Below, in pieces: positions 23,591 through 34,946 of a stretch of 64,000 nt of DNA (its first letter is position 1; every line of letters starts with the position of its first letter). The stretch covers positions 10,127,156 through 10,191,155 of the forward strand of contig NC_044990.1 in NCBI RefSeq assembly GCF_008728515.1, written 5' to 3'. A model generated the notes under the pieces. That model worked only from the letters and a program-made list of their open reading frames with translations, searched no databases and was not told the DNA's origin. The position numbers and the translations under genes were made by a program. Source of the DNA: Papio anubis. Lineage: Eukaryota > Chordata > Mammalia > Primates > Cercopithecidae.

Positions 23591-23689
23591 TTCTCAGGCA
23601 GGGCCCTGGCCCGGGTCTCCTCTGCTGCCACATCTTTCTGTTGTACCATGTAGCTTTAAGGAGAGAGTTCTTTGAACAGATTCGTTAAA

Positions 23690-24540
23690 CAGCTGCCTTC
23701 TCTCCTGCTTCTCCTCCCCATCTGGCCATTGCTTTAGTCTCCTTTGCAGTTTTGTCCTTAAATGTTGGGGTTCCCCTGAGCCGTCCTTGGCCTCACAAGC
23801 CTTGGCTTCCGTTCTGGTGCGCTGTGAAGATTCTAGTGCTGCAGCCGCTATCGCACGCACACCCCTGTGCTGGGCTCACCCCTGCACCTGGCTGTCCTGT
23901 GTATCTGCACTCAAACGTATCCTCAGGACGCTGGGGACCAAGTTGCCTTCCCTCACACGTGCTATCCTCCTTTATTCTCAGAAGCCCCAGGCCCTCCCCT
24001 CCCGTGTCACCACCCACCCCGTGCTCTGTCTCAGAGTCTACAGCTTCGGCTTCTTTAGTGGCCCCACCCCTCCCCTGCTCACTGCCACCTTAACTGAGGC
24101 CCTTAGCGCTCCTTGCTTGACACCAGTGGCCTTCCCACTGGCATGTTTGTGTCCTTTCTTGTCCTCCCACAGCCATCCCACACACTCCAGAAAGCTGTCT
24201 TGGGCACAGGTCTCAACATGGCATATCCTCCTTAAAACCTCAAACAGCTGTTCCTGGCTCAGAAAAACCTGACTCGCCAGTACCACCTGCTCTTATGATA
24301 TGGCCCCTGGTACCTTCAGCCTCATTTCTAGCCCCAGCCACCCCTCCCCACAGGGGTCCCTGCCCGGGTCACCCCCTTCTCACAGGGGTCCCTGCCTGGG
24401 TCACCCCCTCCTCACAGGGGTCCCTGCCTGACCAGGTCATCCTCTCCCATCAAGGGACCCTGCCTGGGTCACTCCCTCTTCTGAGGTATTTCTGCCACCA
24501 TGTGTGTTGACCCTGCCCTTGGCCTGCCCTGTATAAAACC
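23690..24540 (-). mobile_element. L2 LINE ORF2/3' region, antisense, with minisatellite inside
   Basis: The blocks 'ccatctggccattgctttagtctcctttgca', 'cctccttaaaacctcaaacagctgttcctggctcag' and 'atgatatggcccctggtaccttcagcctcatttct' are reverse-strand L2 phrases in the correct order. The 161-codon + frame at 23787-24272 and its overlapping frames are a by-product of this C/T-rich antisense fossil. Confidence 0.55.
24351..24484 (+). repeat. Minisatellite, 32-36 bp unit, about four copies
   Basis: Units start at 24351, 24383, 24415 and 24451 with caggggtccctgcc or, in the last copy, caagggaccctgcc. The first two are nearly identical. The third carries an insertion around ctgaccaggtcat. Confidence 0.9.
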
Positions 24541-26213
24541 CAGGAGGGAGAGACTAAAACCCGATGCCCTTTAAAAAAAGTATGGAGTGGCGGGGCCTTC
24601 TGTCCCATGGTTGGAGGTGGTGTCCCATGGTAAATGGAGCTGCTACCCAGCTTGTCTGCTGCTGTGGGGACAGGGGACAGTGGATTTGTCCCAGTAGGGT
24701 GGAGAAAAGGCAGACTTTACCCCTGTCGCTGGGCTGCAGGGGTGTTTGTTTCTGTCCCTCTGCTGCCATGGATTATCTTCAAAGTGGGTACTTGGAAACA
24801 AGTAAGTTGGCTATGCGCCATGCATCCTGGAGCTTAAGGCCCCCTGGAGGACCTGGAATTAATCCTGGAAAGCTCCACAGAGAGGCAGCTGCTGGAGGCT
24901 GGAGCCGGCTGGGTGACATGCTTTGTAAGTAGGTCACAGGAAAGAAAGTGAAGCCCCGAAGGCTTCCTCCCCCAGCGTGTTAGAAAAGAAGTGGCAGCCT
25001 GCGTAGCCTGGAGGGGGTACCTGAGCCATGTGTGCTTCCAAGACAGCTCTCTGTGAGCTTTGGCCTGGGTGGCAGAGCCACAGGTACCGGGTTTTGTGTC
25101 CTCCTGGCTTTTGTGCAGGGCAGGCAACCACCTAGACACTTCCCAGACTGCCAGTCATTATCACTGTGGTCACCAGCATGGCCACAGCTGTTGGCTGAGC
25201 TTTTTTATATATTCTGAGCTGATGCCAAAGGCTGTAGGCATTGTCTCATTGGTTCCTGACAGCGCCCTCTGAGGTGGAGTTATTTGGCAGCTTAGTGGTT
25301 TTCTTGTTTTTAGTATTTCATTTGGTTTCTATGAGAGATGTTCCTGGGAAAGTTTGGGAAAACGAATTAAGAGAATTGGAACAAAATCAGGTGAGGAGGT
25401 AGAAGGCACAATCATCTTTCCTGCATGGGAATGGGGGTCCCTTGCTCCCTCACAGGGACAAGGAAAGAGAGTTGATTAGTGCTGCTTAAATGCGTTGCAA
25501 TTAATTACTCGCCAGTTTTCTTACACTCGGGGGCTTAGGCTGGCCTATAAATCTTAGTCCCAGGTTAGTTGTAAAATCTTGATTTATCTCTCCATCTAGG
25601 CGTGCTAACACATTTGTTGGCTTGAGTTATTTAAAGTTATCATGAAAAAGGTCCGATTTCTATTGCCTGCCCTGATTTGCACTTTAAATATAGTTCCCTG
25701 TTGCAATTTACCAGAATTCACGTTGAAAATAGAAAAGGGGAAATTACTTTTAAACAGCAGTTTGGCATATAAAGCATGATTTACCCTGGAATATTTCTCC
25801 AACTGCACATTAAAGCACTAAGGCCAAATTTTCAACAATATTTTCCCTACTGAATCTGGAAATTAATATGAAAGCAAACAGCTAACACTGAGCCTCAGGT
25901 AGCCACTCCTGTGTGCCCCTTTGGTTGGGGGCAGGATGGAGAAATCTTTCCCTCGCTCCTCCTTTTCTTTGTCACTCACTAGCCCAGACTCAAATTGCAG
26001 TATGCACTCTTGTTAGCATTGTTGAAGGTGACAGGCAATTTCCTACCTCCCTTGCTAATTTTTCTCACTTTGCTCATCTCTTTGCACCATTTCTCTTTCA
26101 TTTCCATGAAACCAGGATTTTTATGGGTAAGAATTCTGTAAATGGTTAGTTATTTTAAGATTGGATTTATTAGTGGTATAGCATATTCTGTGCCTTCACA
26201 GTACATTTGGTTC

Positions 26214-26538
26214 CTTTTAATTTTTATTTATTTATATTTTGTTAAGAGGCAGGGTCTCTCTCTGTCACCCAGGCTGGAGTGAAGTGGCATGACCATAGTT
26301 TACTGCCGCCTTGAGCTTTTGGATACATGGAGTCCTCCCACTTCAGCCTCCCAAGTAGCTGGGACTACAGGCGTGCACTAGCAAGCCTGGCTAAGCTTTA
26401 ATTTTTTTCTTTTTTTTTTGGAGAGATGGGGTCCCACCATCTTGCCCAGGATGGTCTTGTACTTTTGACCTCAAGTAATCCACCTGCCTCAGCCTCTCAC
26501 AGTGCTAGAATTACAGGCATGTGCCACCACGTCCGGCC
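26214..26538 (-). mobile_element. AluJ-like element, - strand
   Basis: It begins with a T/A-rich tail and aggcagggtctctctctgtc and ends cacgtccggcc. Duplication acatttggttc at 26203-26213 and 26539-26549. High divergence and the 'gaccatagtttactgccgcc' variant point to an old subfamily. Confidence 0.93.
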
Positions 26539-26608
26539 ACATTTGGTTCTTTGATGATTTCTTTTGATTTATTTAGATTATAGAAATGTAAAGATAAAAC
26601 CAGTTGGC

Positions 26609-26905
26609 AGCTGGGCATGGTGGCTCACGCCTGTAATCTCAGCACTTTGGGAGGCCGAGGTGGGCGGATCACCTGAGGTCAGAAGTTTGAGACCAGCCTG
26701 GCCAACATGGCAAAACCCCAGCTCTACTAAAAATACAAAAATTAACTGGGCGTAGGGCACGCGCCTGTAATCCCAGCTACCCAGGAGGCTAAGGTAGGAG
26801 AGAATCGCTTGAATGGAGGTGGAGGTTGCAATGAGCTGAGATAGTGCCACTGCACTCCAGTCTGAGCAACAGAATGAGACCTGTCTCAAAACAAAACAAA
26901 ACAAA
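26609..26905 (+). mobile_element. Alu, + strand
   Basis: It starts gctgggcatggtggctcacg and ends with a caaaacaaaac tail. The flanking sequences (aaccagttggca, aacaactggca) are a diverged duplication. Confidence 0.95.
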
Positions 26906-27609
26906 AAACAACTGGCATTTTTTTTAAGGATTATCTTGTTTTATGATTTGTTCCTACAACGGAAAGTAACTCTGATGCATTTTTTATGTCATTGTTTTAA
27001 ATATTATAATTTGTGTCTATCATGGGAAAAAGGAATTTTAGATTTCACGACAGAGTGATGAGAAATGACAGGCTTTTTTGGTTTGGGTTTTTTTTTTTTT
27101 AAATGGATATTTTAACTCTAGGTCTATATTTTTGGACAGAGCTAGAATCTAGTTTAACTTAGCTCAGTTAAGCTTTGTCTGGCTAAAGGAATGGTGTGTC
27201 GATTACAACAAGCAGAATTTGTGGAATTTATTTGACGTATTGGCAATATCTTTCCTGTATGTAATTCCTACTTTAAAGTTACATCATCAAATAATATTAG
27301 CTGCTTACTTACAAAAGGTGATACATTAGTAATTTTAAGAACCAGTACCAAATAAAGATACCTTCCCTGCACTATATTCTACATTCTAAGGGCTAGGGAC
27401 TTTTGTGTTCACATGCACTTCGTGGTCATATAGCTCAGTCTGGCCTTGCAAAAAAGTGAAGTAAAAGTAAACATGTGTTATTAGATGATGCTACTGGACC
27501 TGTTACATTAAGAAAGTTATTTTATTTGATAAAAGAAGAAATTCTAACCCCAGAGATATTTGACTGTCCTTGTTTGGAATTAGGAATTAATTGGGGAGGG
27601 GGAGATGGG

Positions 27610-28190
27610 TTTTTTTTAGACAGGGTCTCACTCTTGTCCAGGCTGGAGTACAGTGGCATGATTATAGCTCACTCCTGGGCTCAAAGGATCCTCCCGCCTT
27701 GTCTTCCTAAGTAGCTGGGATGACAGGCGTGCTCTAGTATAACTGGTTGTTGTTTTTTTTTTTAAGACGGCGTCTTGCTCTGTCGCCCAGGCTGGAGTGT
27801 GATGGTGTGATCTCTGCTCACTGCAACCCCCGTCTCCCAGGTTCCAGTGATTCTCCTGCCTCAGCCTCCTTAGTAGCTGGGGCTACAGGCACCTGCCACC
27901 ATGCCTGGTGAATTTTTGTATTTTTAGTAGAGATGGGGTTTCACTATGTTGGCCAAGCTGGTCTCAAACTCCTGACGTCATGATCCCCCCGCCTCAGCCT
28001 CCCAAAGTGCTGGGATTACAGACATGGGCCACTATGCTCAGCCACATGTCTGGCTAATTTTTTTATTTTTTGTAGAGATAAGGCCTCCCTATGTTGCCCA
28101 GGCTGGTTTCAAGCTCCTGGGTTCAAGGGATCCTCCTGCCTTGGCCTCCCAAAGTGCTGGGATTACACAGATGTGAGTCACCACGCTCAG
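27610..28190 (-). mobile_element. Older Alu, - strand, split by a younger - strand Alu
   Basis: The parts 27610-27752 and 28044-28190 are the two halves of one antisense Alu. The duplication gggagatgg flanks the composite at 27600-27608 and 28192-28200. Confidence 0.9.
27753..28043 (-). mobile_element. AluS-like element, - strand, nested
   Basis: It begins with T11 aagacggcgtcttgctctgtc and ends cactatgctcagcc. It sits inside the antisense Alu of 27610-28190. Confidence 0.92.
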
Positions 28191-28508
28191 CGGGAGATGG
28201 ATTTTTGAATCAAAGTCATGAATTAGTTTGATCACAGTTTTTGTATCTTGCAAGTTCTCAGAATATTCTATTTTCTGGAATTCTGTGGTGCTAAGATGTG
28301 TTAACATGTTGCAACCTCCCTGCATGATATTCCTTAAGTAATTCTGTTTTTGATATCTTCTGCAGGGTTTTAAATGTGCATATTAGCTTAGAAGTAAATA
28401 AAATAAAACCAAAAAGTTAAGTACCCAGAAGCAGAATTTAAATGGCTTTGCAATTAAATCTCTCCTTTCTTCTTAGAACTTGAAGTGATGATTGGGCTTT
28501 GTTTTTCA

Positions 28509-28529
28509 TGTGTGTGTGTGTGTGTGTGT
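28509..28529 (+). repeat. (TG)n microsatellite
   Basis: About ten TG units. Confidence 0.95.
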
Positions 28530-28669
28530 AAAGTGAGAAAATGCATTAGATCCTGTTGAAAATAAAGGTGAGAGGCACTAAGCTTCTTTGTTCTACTGGG
28601 TTGGCGCTGCCTAGTATAGGGAGCGGGCAGTCCTTATGTGATGTGACCCTAGGGTCCTCCAGAGTGAAG

Positions 28670-29310
28670 ACTTTCACTCATTCATTTATTAAGTACATAT
28701 TTATTGAGTTCCTTCTGTGTGCTAGCTGTGCTTTTGGTGTGGTGGCAAACAGTAGATAAAACTGTATTCCTGGTGGGGTAGTAGCCCAGGCCTGTAATCC
28801 TAGCACTTTGGGGTGCCGAGGTGGGCGGATTGCTTGAGCCCAGGAATTTGAGGCCAGCCTGAGTAACATGTTGAAACCTTGTCTCCACAAAAAACACAAA
28901 AATTAGCTGGGCATGGTGGCACATGCCTGTAGTCCCAGCTACTCGGGAGGCTGAGGTGGGAGGATCACTTGAGCCCAGGAATGAAGGTTGCAGTGAGCTG
29001 AGATTGTGCCATTGCAGTCTAGCCTGGGCAACAGAGTGAGACCCTGTCTCAAAAAACACAAAACAAACCCACCCCCACCCCCACCCAAACCCAGTATAAC
29101 TGTATTCCTGCCCTTGTGGAGCTTATAATCAACTGACGTAAGATAAGTAATAAATAAATATATAGGTCAGTTGGTGATAAGTGCTCTGGAGAAGAGTAAA
29201 GCAGACTGAGGTGGATAAGGAGGGTGTGGAATTGGGGATTTATTATTTTATGTGAGATGGTCTCAGGGAGGCCTTGTATAATGTCTACTGTTACCTAAAT
29301 TGTTCACATA
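28670..29310 (+). mobile_element. L2 LINE 3' region, split by an AluJ
   Basis: Left part: ttattaagtacatatttattgagttccttctgtgtgctag. Right part: cctgcccttgtggagcttataatc, then ggtgataagtgctctggagaagag and tctcagggaggccttg. The two parts are contiguous in L2 and separated by the Alu at 28773-29097. Confidence 0.7.
28773..29097 (+). mobile_element. AluJ-like element, + strand
   Basis: It contains the older-type block ttgcttgagcccaggaatttgaggccagcctgag. Duplication aactgtattcctg at 28760-28772 and 29098-29110. The tail degenerated to a CCCACCCCC-rich tract at 29068-29092. Confidence 0.95.
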
Positions 29311-30492
29311 GAGGTTCATATGGCTTAGATTTCAGTTTCACCCTGCCTTTTGAAATGTCATTCTGGAAATGGAAATGATGAAACCATGTTCGTCATTTGC
29401 TTCTTAGTGTGAAGATGTTTTAGATTCTTTCTTTTGAGCAAATGTTAATGCAATATTTGAGGCAATGGATGTCTGGGGGTGGGGATGGGGAGGAATTAGA
29501 AGGGATCCAAATGGGTGAAGTGGTCTCCTGCTTCTGAGTAGGGTCCCCTCTGCCACCAAGGAGCCCCTCTGCTGACACTCCTTGTACATTATTGTTCCAT
29601 GGTGTCACTTCTCCCACTCTTTTAGTACATCATTGCCCTATGGCACTGCCTTTTACTCCTGTGAGTGCTAATTGGAGAAAGTGAACTCTGCAGTGCTTTC
29701 CTCTTAGCTGTTGAGGAGAAATGTGCTGTAAAATGAAGGGTACTATTTTTTGTTCTGTTAAGCTTCCTGTTTGGCTTGTCATTTTGCTTTATATTTTCAG
29801 AGTGTTACTGTCATGTTGTTGTTATTATTTTTAATGCAGAGCCTAAATGTGGCTCTAGGGATATCTTTGCCTATTATGGCTCTGACTCGAAACATTCATT
29901 CATTCTAAATGGAGAGTGATTTTAATTTCCCTCACTCTCCCAGCCCCATTGCTTTAGTAGGGTTCTGTTAGGGTTTAGTAGGTTCTGTGCTTGCTGGTAG
30001 CAGTATCTGCATCACACTTCTAACCTTGCAGCCCTTAGGAAAAAACTTGCTCTAAATTTAGCTCTGTTGCCTGCCAGGCTCTGGGAGTGATTTTGAGGGT
30101 GAGAATTTGTACTTCTTCCTCCTGGATTCTCAGGAATTCCCCTTTGCTTAAGAAGGCACCACACTTAAGGTTTCTAAGAAGTAGTATTTTGTACACATCT
30201 CTTTTATGGTTTATGTCTATAGACACAAATGGCATACACAGCTTTGAATTTGTCTGATGTACTATTTCTTTTGCTTGGTAGCCGAAGCGTGTTGGCTTCG
30301 TGTTGATGAATAATTTTAGGTCTGAGATGAAGAAAGCCAGTAATAACAAGTTTGCAGCAATGCAGCTGCTTAAAAATGAGCAAAATATGTCTTGTTAAAG
30401 TATCTTTTTTTATTATAAGCAAAACTGTTGGATATAAGAATTAACCTGAATTGCTAACTCTAATGTAAAAATGTTTCTTTTTTTTTTTCCAG
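29311..30492. other. Intron 1 distal part, no repeat recognised
   Basis: Unique-looking, moderately AT-rich DNA leading to the exon 2 acceptor. Open frames of 60-104 codons (for example 30035-30349, -) show no family signature. Confidence 0.5.
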
Positions 30493-30542
30493 CTTTTGGT
30501 TTGGCTTCTGAAGATACAAAGAAAGAGGTCAAGCAGTCTCAG
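30493..30542 (+). CDS. B3GLCT: B3GLCT coding exon 2
   Basis: This 50-nt exon completes Ala24 and encodes residues 25-40, reading FGLASEDTKKEVKQSQ. It is a polar, Lys/Glu/Ser-rich stretch just after the hydrophobic segment, so it probably forms the luminal linker. The acceptor is strong: a T-rich tract of more than 15 bases ends in ttttccag|CT. The donor is CAG|gtacta, weaker than consensus at +3 to +6. The exon enters in phase 1 and leaves in phase 0, so skipping it alone would shift the frame. No Alu lies within the 300 bp upstream, although one begins about 310 bp downstream. Confidence 0.93.
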
Positions 30543-30853
30543 GTACTAATCCCAATGATCAAATCTTTTCCTTCCAAGATTCCCTTGTATTTTCTCTAAT
30601 GGGAACTGTAATCATTTCATTCTTCAATTGTTATCATTTTTATTGTTATATGAATTCATATACTGTTGGTCAACACATTTTGAATCCCTAACGCAACCTA
30701 TAGATAGACTTGCTTTTTAAAAATCCTTTAATATTTAAGGCTGATCCACTTGGTTTTAAAGTTATTTTGAGAAAAAAGGTGTTTTGACATAGAGTTGTAC
30801 ATTTTAATAGTCTTGCTTGGATACCATAGTTTTCCCCAGTCTTACCAAATACT

Positions 30854-31152
30854 GTTTTTTATTTCTTTTTTGCAACCAAGTTTCACTCTGTCGCCCAGGC
30901 TGGAGTGCAGTGGCACAATCTCAGATCACTGCAACCTCTACTTCCTGGGTTCGAGTGATTCTCCTGCCTCAGCCTCCCCAGTAGCTGGGAATACAGGCGT
31001 GCGCCACCATGCCCGGCTAATTTTTGCATTTTTAGTAGACAGAGGGTTTCATCATGTTGCCCAGGCTGATCTCAAATTCCTGACCTCAGGTGATCCACCC
31101 ACCTCAGCCTCCTAAAGTGCTGGGATTACAGGCATGAGCCACTGCACCCGGC
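30854..31152 (-). mobile_element. Alu, - strand, near exon 2
   Basis: It runs from ttttttatttcttttttgcaa to cactgcacccggc. The duplication ccagtcttaccaaatac / ccagtcttagcaaatat flanks it. It lies about 310 bp after exon 2 in the antisense orientation that can supply cryptic splice sites. Confidence 0.95.
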
Positions 31153-31639
31153 CCAGTCTTAGCAAATATCTTAACCTTGGGTTTAATTATCTCAGTCTGT
31201 GAAAGGATTTTACTATGTCACAGAAACCTGATTAGTCTCACCTTGAAGGTGGCAGTGTGTGAGAGGGTGTGCTGGGGGCTGGGTGGGAGACCCCAAAGGT
31301 GACTCTACTACCAGACAGTCAGAACCAGAAAGCTAGGCCAGCGGACTCGCAGAGAGCAGGCAGTGCTTATCCCAATCTCGGAGCTGCTGCTTTTTAATCA
31401 TTGGTTGTAGTCAGGGAACGGCTCTAAATGTTTATTAGTTGGGCTTTGCACTAGATCAGTTTAGCACATAAAAAAGAAAAACAGTAGTTTAAAATGTCAG
31501 TTGTTTTTGTCATATTAGTTAAAGCTCAGTTGACTCTATTTTTTACCCCACAATTGGTGTAAATGCGTTTTTTTAATAGTATGTTTCTTTTATCAACAGA
31601 GTATTTTAACTGTACTATGAGATTCTTACACAGGGGAAA

Positions 31640-31803
31640 TGATAATACTAATTGCTTACGATTTTAAGACCTTTTATGATTAATAAAGCATGTCACACAT
31701 ATAATTTAATCTTCTCAATGATCCTGTTATTTGTTAAAGCAAATATTCCCATTTACAACAGAGAAAACTTAGCCTCAGAGAAGTTACCTGATTTGACCAA
31801 GGT
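31640..31803 (-). repeat. MIR SINE, antisense
   Basis: cccatttacaacagagaaaacttagcctcagagaagttacctgatttgaccaaggtcaca is the MIR core in reverse. It is truncated by the L1 insertion at 31813. Confidence 0.6.
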
Positions 31804-32106
31804 CACATGATTTTTTTTTTTTTCTTTTCAACTTTTGTTTTAGGTCAAGGGGTACATGTGCAGGTTTGTTACAGGGGTAGATTGCATGTCACAGGGGTTT
31901 GATGGATAGATTATTTTGTCACCTAGGTAAGAAGCATAGTACCTGATAGGTAGTTTTTGGATCCTTGCTCTCCTCCCACCCTCCACTCTCAAATAGACCC
32001 CAGTGTCTATTGTTCCCTTATTTGTGTCCATGTGTACACTCTGTTTAGCTCCCACTTATAAGTGAGAACTTGTGGTTTTTCATTTTCTGTTTCTGCATTA
32101 ATTGGG

Positions 32107-32340
32107 TTAGGCTAATGGCCTCCAGCTCCATGTTGCTGCGAAGTCCATGTTCTCATTCTTTTTTATGGTTGTGTAGTATTCCATGGTGTATCCATACCAC
32201 ATTTTCTGTATCCAGTCTACTGCTGATGGGCATCTAGGTTGATTCCATGTCTTTGCTATTGTGAATACTGCTGTGATGAACATATGTGTGCATGTGTCTT
32301 TATGGCAGAACAATTTATATTCCTTTGGGTATATACCCAA
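32107..32340 (-). pseudogene. L1 ORF2 C-terminal fragment
   Basis: A 77-codon open frame reads with PKEYKLFCHKDTCTHMF and WIQKMWYGYTMEYYTTIKKN, which is recognisable L1 ORF2p C-terminal sequence. It is an isolated remnant, not translated as a gene here. Confidence 0.9.
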
Positions 32341-33564
32341 TAATGAAATTCCTGAGTTGAATGGTAGTTTTATTTTATGTTCTTTGAAAAATCTCTTTCC
32401 ACCGTGGCTGAACTAATTTACATTCCCACCAGCCATAAGTATTCCTTTTCTCTGCAACCTTGCCAGCTTGTGTTATTTTTTGGCTTTTTAATATTAATGG
32501 CCATTCTGATTAGTGTGAGATGGTATTTCATGTGGTTTTGATTTACATTTCCCTAATGATTAGTGACGTTGAGCATTTTTTTTCATATGCTTATTGGCTG
32601 CATGTATGTCTTCTTTTGAGAAGTGTCTGTTCGTGTCCTTTGCCCATTTTTAAAATGGGGTTGTTTGTTTTTTGCTTGTTGACTAGCTTACATTCCTTAT
32701 AGATTCTGGATATTAGGCCTTTGTCAGATGCATAGTTTGCAAATATTTCCTTGCATTCTGTCAGTTGTCTGTTTACTCTGTTGATAATTTAGTTTGCTGT
32801 GGAGAACCTCTTTCTTTTAATTAGGCCCCACTGGTCAAATTTTGTTTTTCTCACAGTTGCTTTTGTAGTCCTCCTCATGAAGTCTTTGCACAGGCCAATG
32901 TCCAGATAGTATTTCCTATGTTTTCTTGTAGGGTTTTTATAGTTTTAGGTTTTACATTTAAGTCTTCAGTTCATCTTGAGTTGATTTTTGTGTGTGGTGT
33001 AAGGAAGGGGTCCAGTGTCAATCTTCTGTATATGGCTAGCCAATTATCCCAGCACCATTTATGGAATAGTGAGTCCTTTCCCCATTGCTTGTTTTTGTCA
33101 AAGATCAGATAGTCATAGGTGTGTGGCTTTATTTCTGGGTTCTCTAACCCGTTCCATTGGTCTATGTGTCTGTTTCTGTAGCACTACCATGCTGTTTGGT
33201 TACTGTAGCCTTGAAGTATAGTTTGAAGTTAGGTAATATGATGCTTCCAGCTTTGTTTCTTTGGCTTAGGATTGCTTTGGCTACTTGGGCTCTTTTTGGT
33301 TCCAAATGAATTTTAGAATTTTTTTTCTAATTCTGTGAAGAATTTCATTGGTAGTTTGATAGAAATAACATTGAATTTGTAAATTGCTTTGGGCAATATG
33401 GCCATTTTAACAATATTTATTCTTCCTATTCATGAACAAGGAATGTTTTTCCATTTGTTTTGTTGTCTCTGATTTTTTTCAGCAGTGTTTTGTAATGCTC
33501 ATAGAGATCTTTTACTTCCCTGGTTAGCTGTATTCCTCGGTGTTTTATTCTTTTTTGTGGCTAC

Positions 33565-33871
33565 TTTTTTTTTTTTTTTTTTTTTTTAGATGGGAGTCTC
33601 ATTCTGTCACCCAGGCTAGCATGCAGTGGCATGATCTCAACTCACTACAACCTATGCCTCCCAGGTTCAAGCAATTTTCCTGCCTCAGCCTCCCGAGTAG
33701 CTGGGATTATAGGCGCCTGCCACCACATCTGACTAATTTTTGTATTTTTAGTAGAGATGGGGTTTCACTATGTATCCCAGGCTGGTCTCGAACTCCTGAC
33801 CTCAAGTGATCCACCTGCCTCAGCCTTTCTCAAAGTGCTGGGATTACAGGTGTGAGCCACTGTGCCTGGCC
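33565..33871 (-). mobile_element. Alu, - strand, inserted in the L1
   Basis: It runs from a T23 tract with agatgggagtctcattctg to gccactgtgcctggcc. L1 sequence ttttttgtggctac is repeated as tttttgtggcta on the other side, marking the duplication. Confidence 0.95.
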
Positions 33872-34106
33872 TTTTTGTGGCTATTGTGAATGGGATTGCT
33901 TTCTTGATTTGCTGTCAGCGTGGATGTTATTTGTGTATGGAAATGCTACTGCTTTTTGTACATTGATTTTGTATCCTGAAACTTTGCTGAAGTTGATTAG
34001 ATCTTTTCTAGGTATAGTATCTTACTGTCTGTGAAGAGAGATAGTTTGACTTCCTCTCTTCCTGTTTGGATGCCTTTTATTTCTTTATCTTGTCTGATTG
34101 CTCTGG

Positions 34107-34295
34107 CTAGACTTCCAATACTATATTGAATAGGAGTGGGGAGAGTGGGTATCCTTGTCTTGTTCCTTTTCTCAAGGGGAAAGCTTCCAGCTTTTGCCCA
34201 TTCTGTATGATGTTGGCTATGGGTTTGTCATAGACAGCTTTTATTATTTTGAGGTATGTACCTTTGATGCCTAATTTGTTGAGAGTTTTTAACAT
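34107..34295 (-). pseudogene. L1 ORF2 reverse-transcriptase fragment
   Basis: A 62-codon frame contains KAVYDKPIANIIQNGQKLEA and RKGTRQGYPLSPLLFNIVLE, the fingers/palm part of the L1 RT just before the catalytic region. The family has A..LLFNIVLE here. It is part of the L1 fossil. Confidence 0.92.
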
Positions 34296-34946
34296 GAAAG
34301 AATTTTATCAAAAGCCTTTTTTTTTTTTGCATCTATTCAGATGATCATGTGGTTTATGAAAAAGCCCCGATAGATTCATAGCCAAATTCTACCAGATGTG
34401 TGAAGAGCTGCTTCCAATCCTACTGAAACTCTCCCAAAAAATAGAGGAAGAAGGACTGCTCCCTAACTCATTCTGTGAGGCTAGTATCATTCTGATACCA
34501 AAACCTGGCAGAGACACAACAAAAAAAGAAAACGTCCAGTATCCCTGATGAACATAGTTGCAAAAATCTTCAACAAAAATGCTAGCAAACCAAATTTAGC
34601 AGCCCATCAAAAGCTAATCCACCACAGTTAAGTAGGCTTTATTCCTAGGAGGCAAGGTTGGTTCAACATACGCAAATCAATAAATGTGATTCATCACCTA
34701 AACACATGATTATTAAAAAGTAAAGTTAGAATCCAAATTTTCTGAATCCTTGAATATTTCTCACTTTACTGTTTTATATTACACAGCCCTATGCATTATG
34801 ATGTGTGTATTTGGCAATAATGAGGATCATTGGTGACACATTTAAAGTGCTACCTAGTCCTGTGGTAGCACTCAAAGTTCTTGTGACTTTGAGTCCTGAA
34901 TGACAGGCATAAGGCACTGGTCGTGAGAACCAAAGTGTTGAAGTTC

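Larger units (their letters stand above)
15641..30492 (+). other. B3GLCT: B3GLCT intron 1
   Basis: Bounded by gtaagt and ttccag. The first 0.8 kb is CpG island. 16420-17810, 18000-19430, 21200-21940, 22250-23360 and 24540-26200 look largely unique or too diverged to assign. The remaining sequence holds the Alu, L2, MIR and minisatellite entries listed separately. No additional exon is supported. Confidence 0.85.
31813..34702 (-). mobile_element. 5'-truncated, 5'-inverted L1 (L1P type) with target duplication
   Basis: On the minus strand, 31813 to about 34362 carries an L1 3' UTR and the C-terminal and RT parts of ORF2. At the left is the poly-T (complement of the A tail), followed by tcaaggggtacatgtgcagg. 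The segment from about 34365 to 34702 carries the immediately upstream ORF2 sequence on the plus strand (ttcatagccaaattctacc... ggcaaggttggttcaacatac). The whole is flanked by CACATGATT at 31804-31812 and 34703-34711. This is the twin-priming inversion structure. ORF2 is broken by many stops, so it is a pseudogene copy. Confidence 0.93.

Noticed and set aside
23787..24272. 161-codon + strand open frame
   Set aside because: It runs through antisense L2 sequence, overlaps other frames on both strands and has low-complexity Ser/Leu/Pro content without a family.
25260..25276. CTCF-like gcgccctctgaggtgg
   Set aside because: It lies in a diverged MIR-like segment and has an extra base that breaks the core spacing.
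34107..34295. Reverse-transcriptase-like peptide as a possible novel retroelement or defence system
   Set aside because: It is ordinary L1 ORF2 within a truncated and inverted L1.
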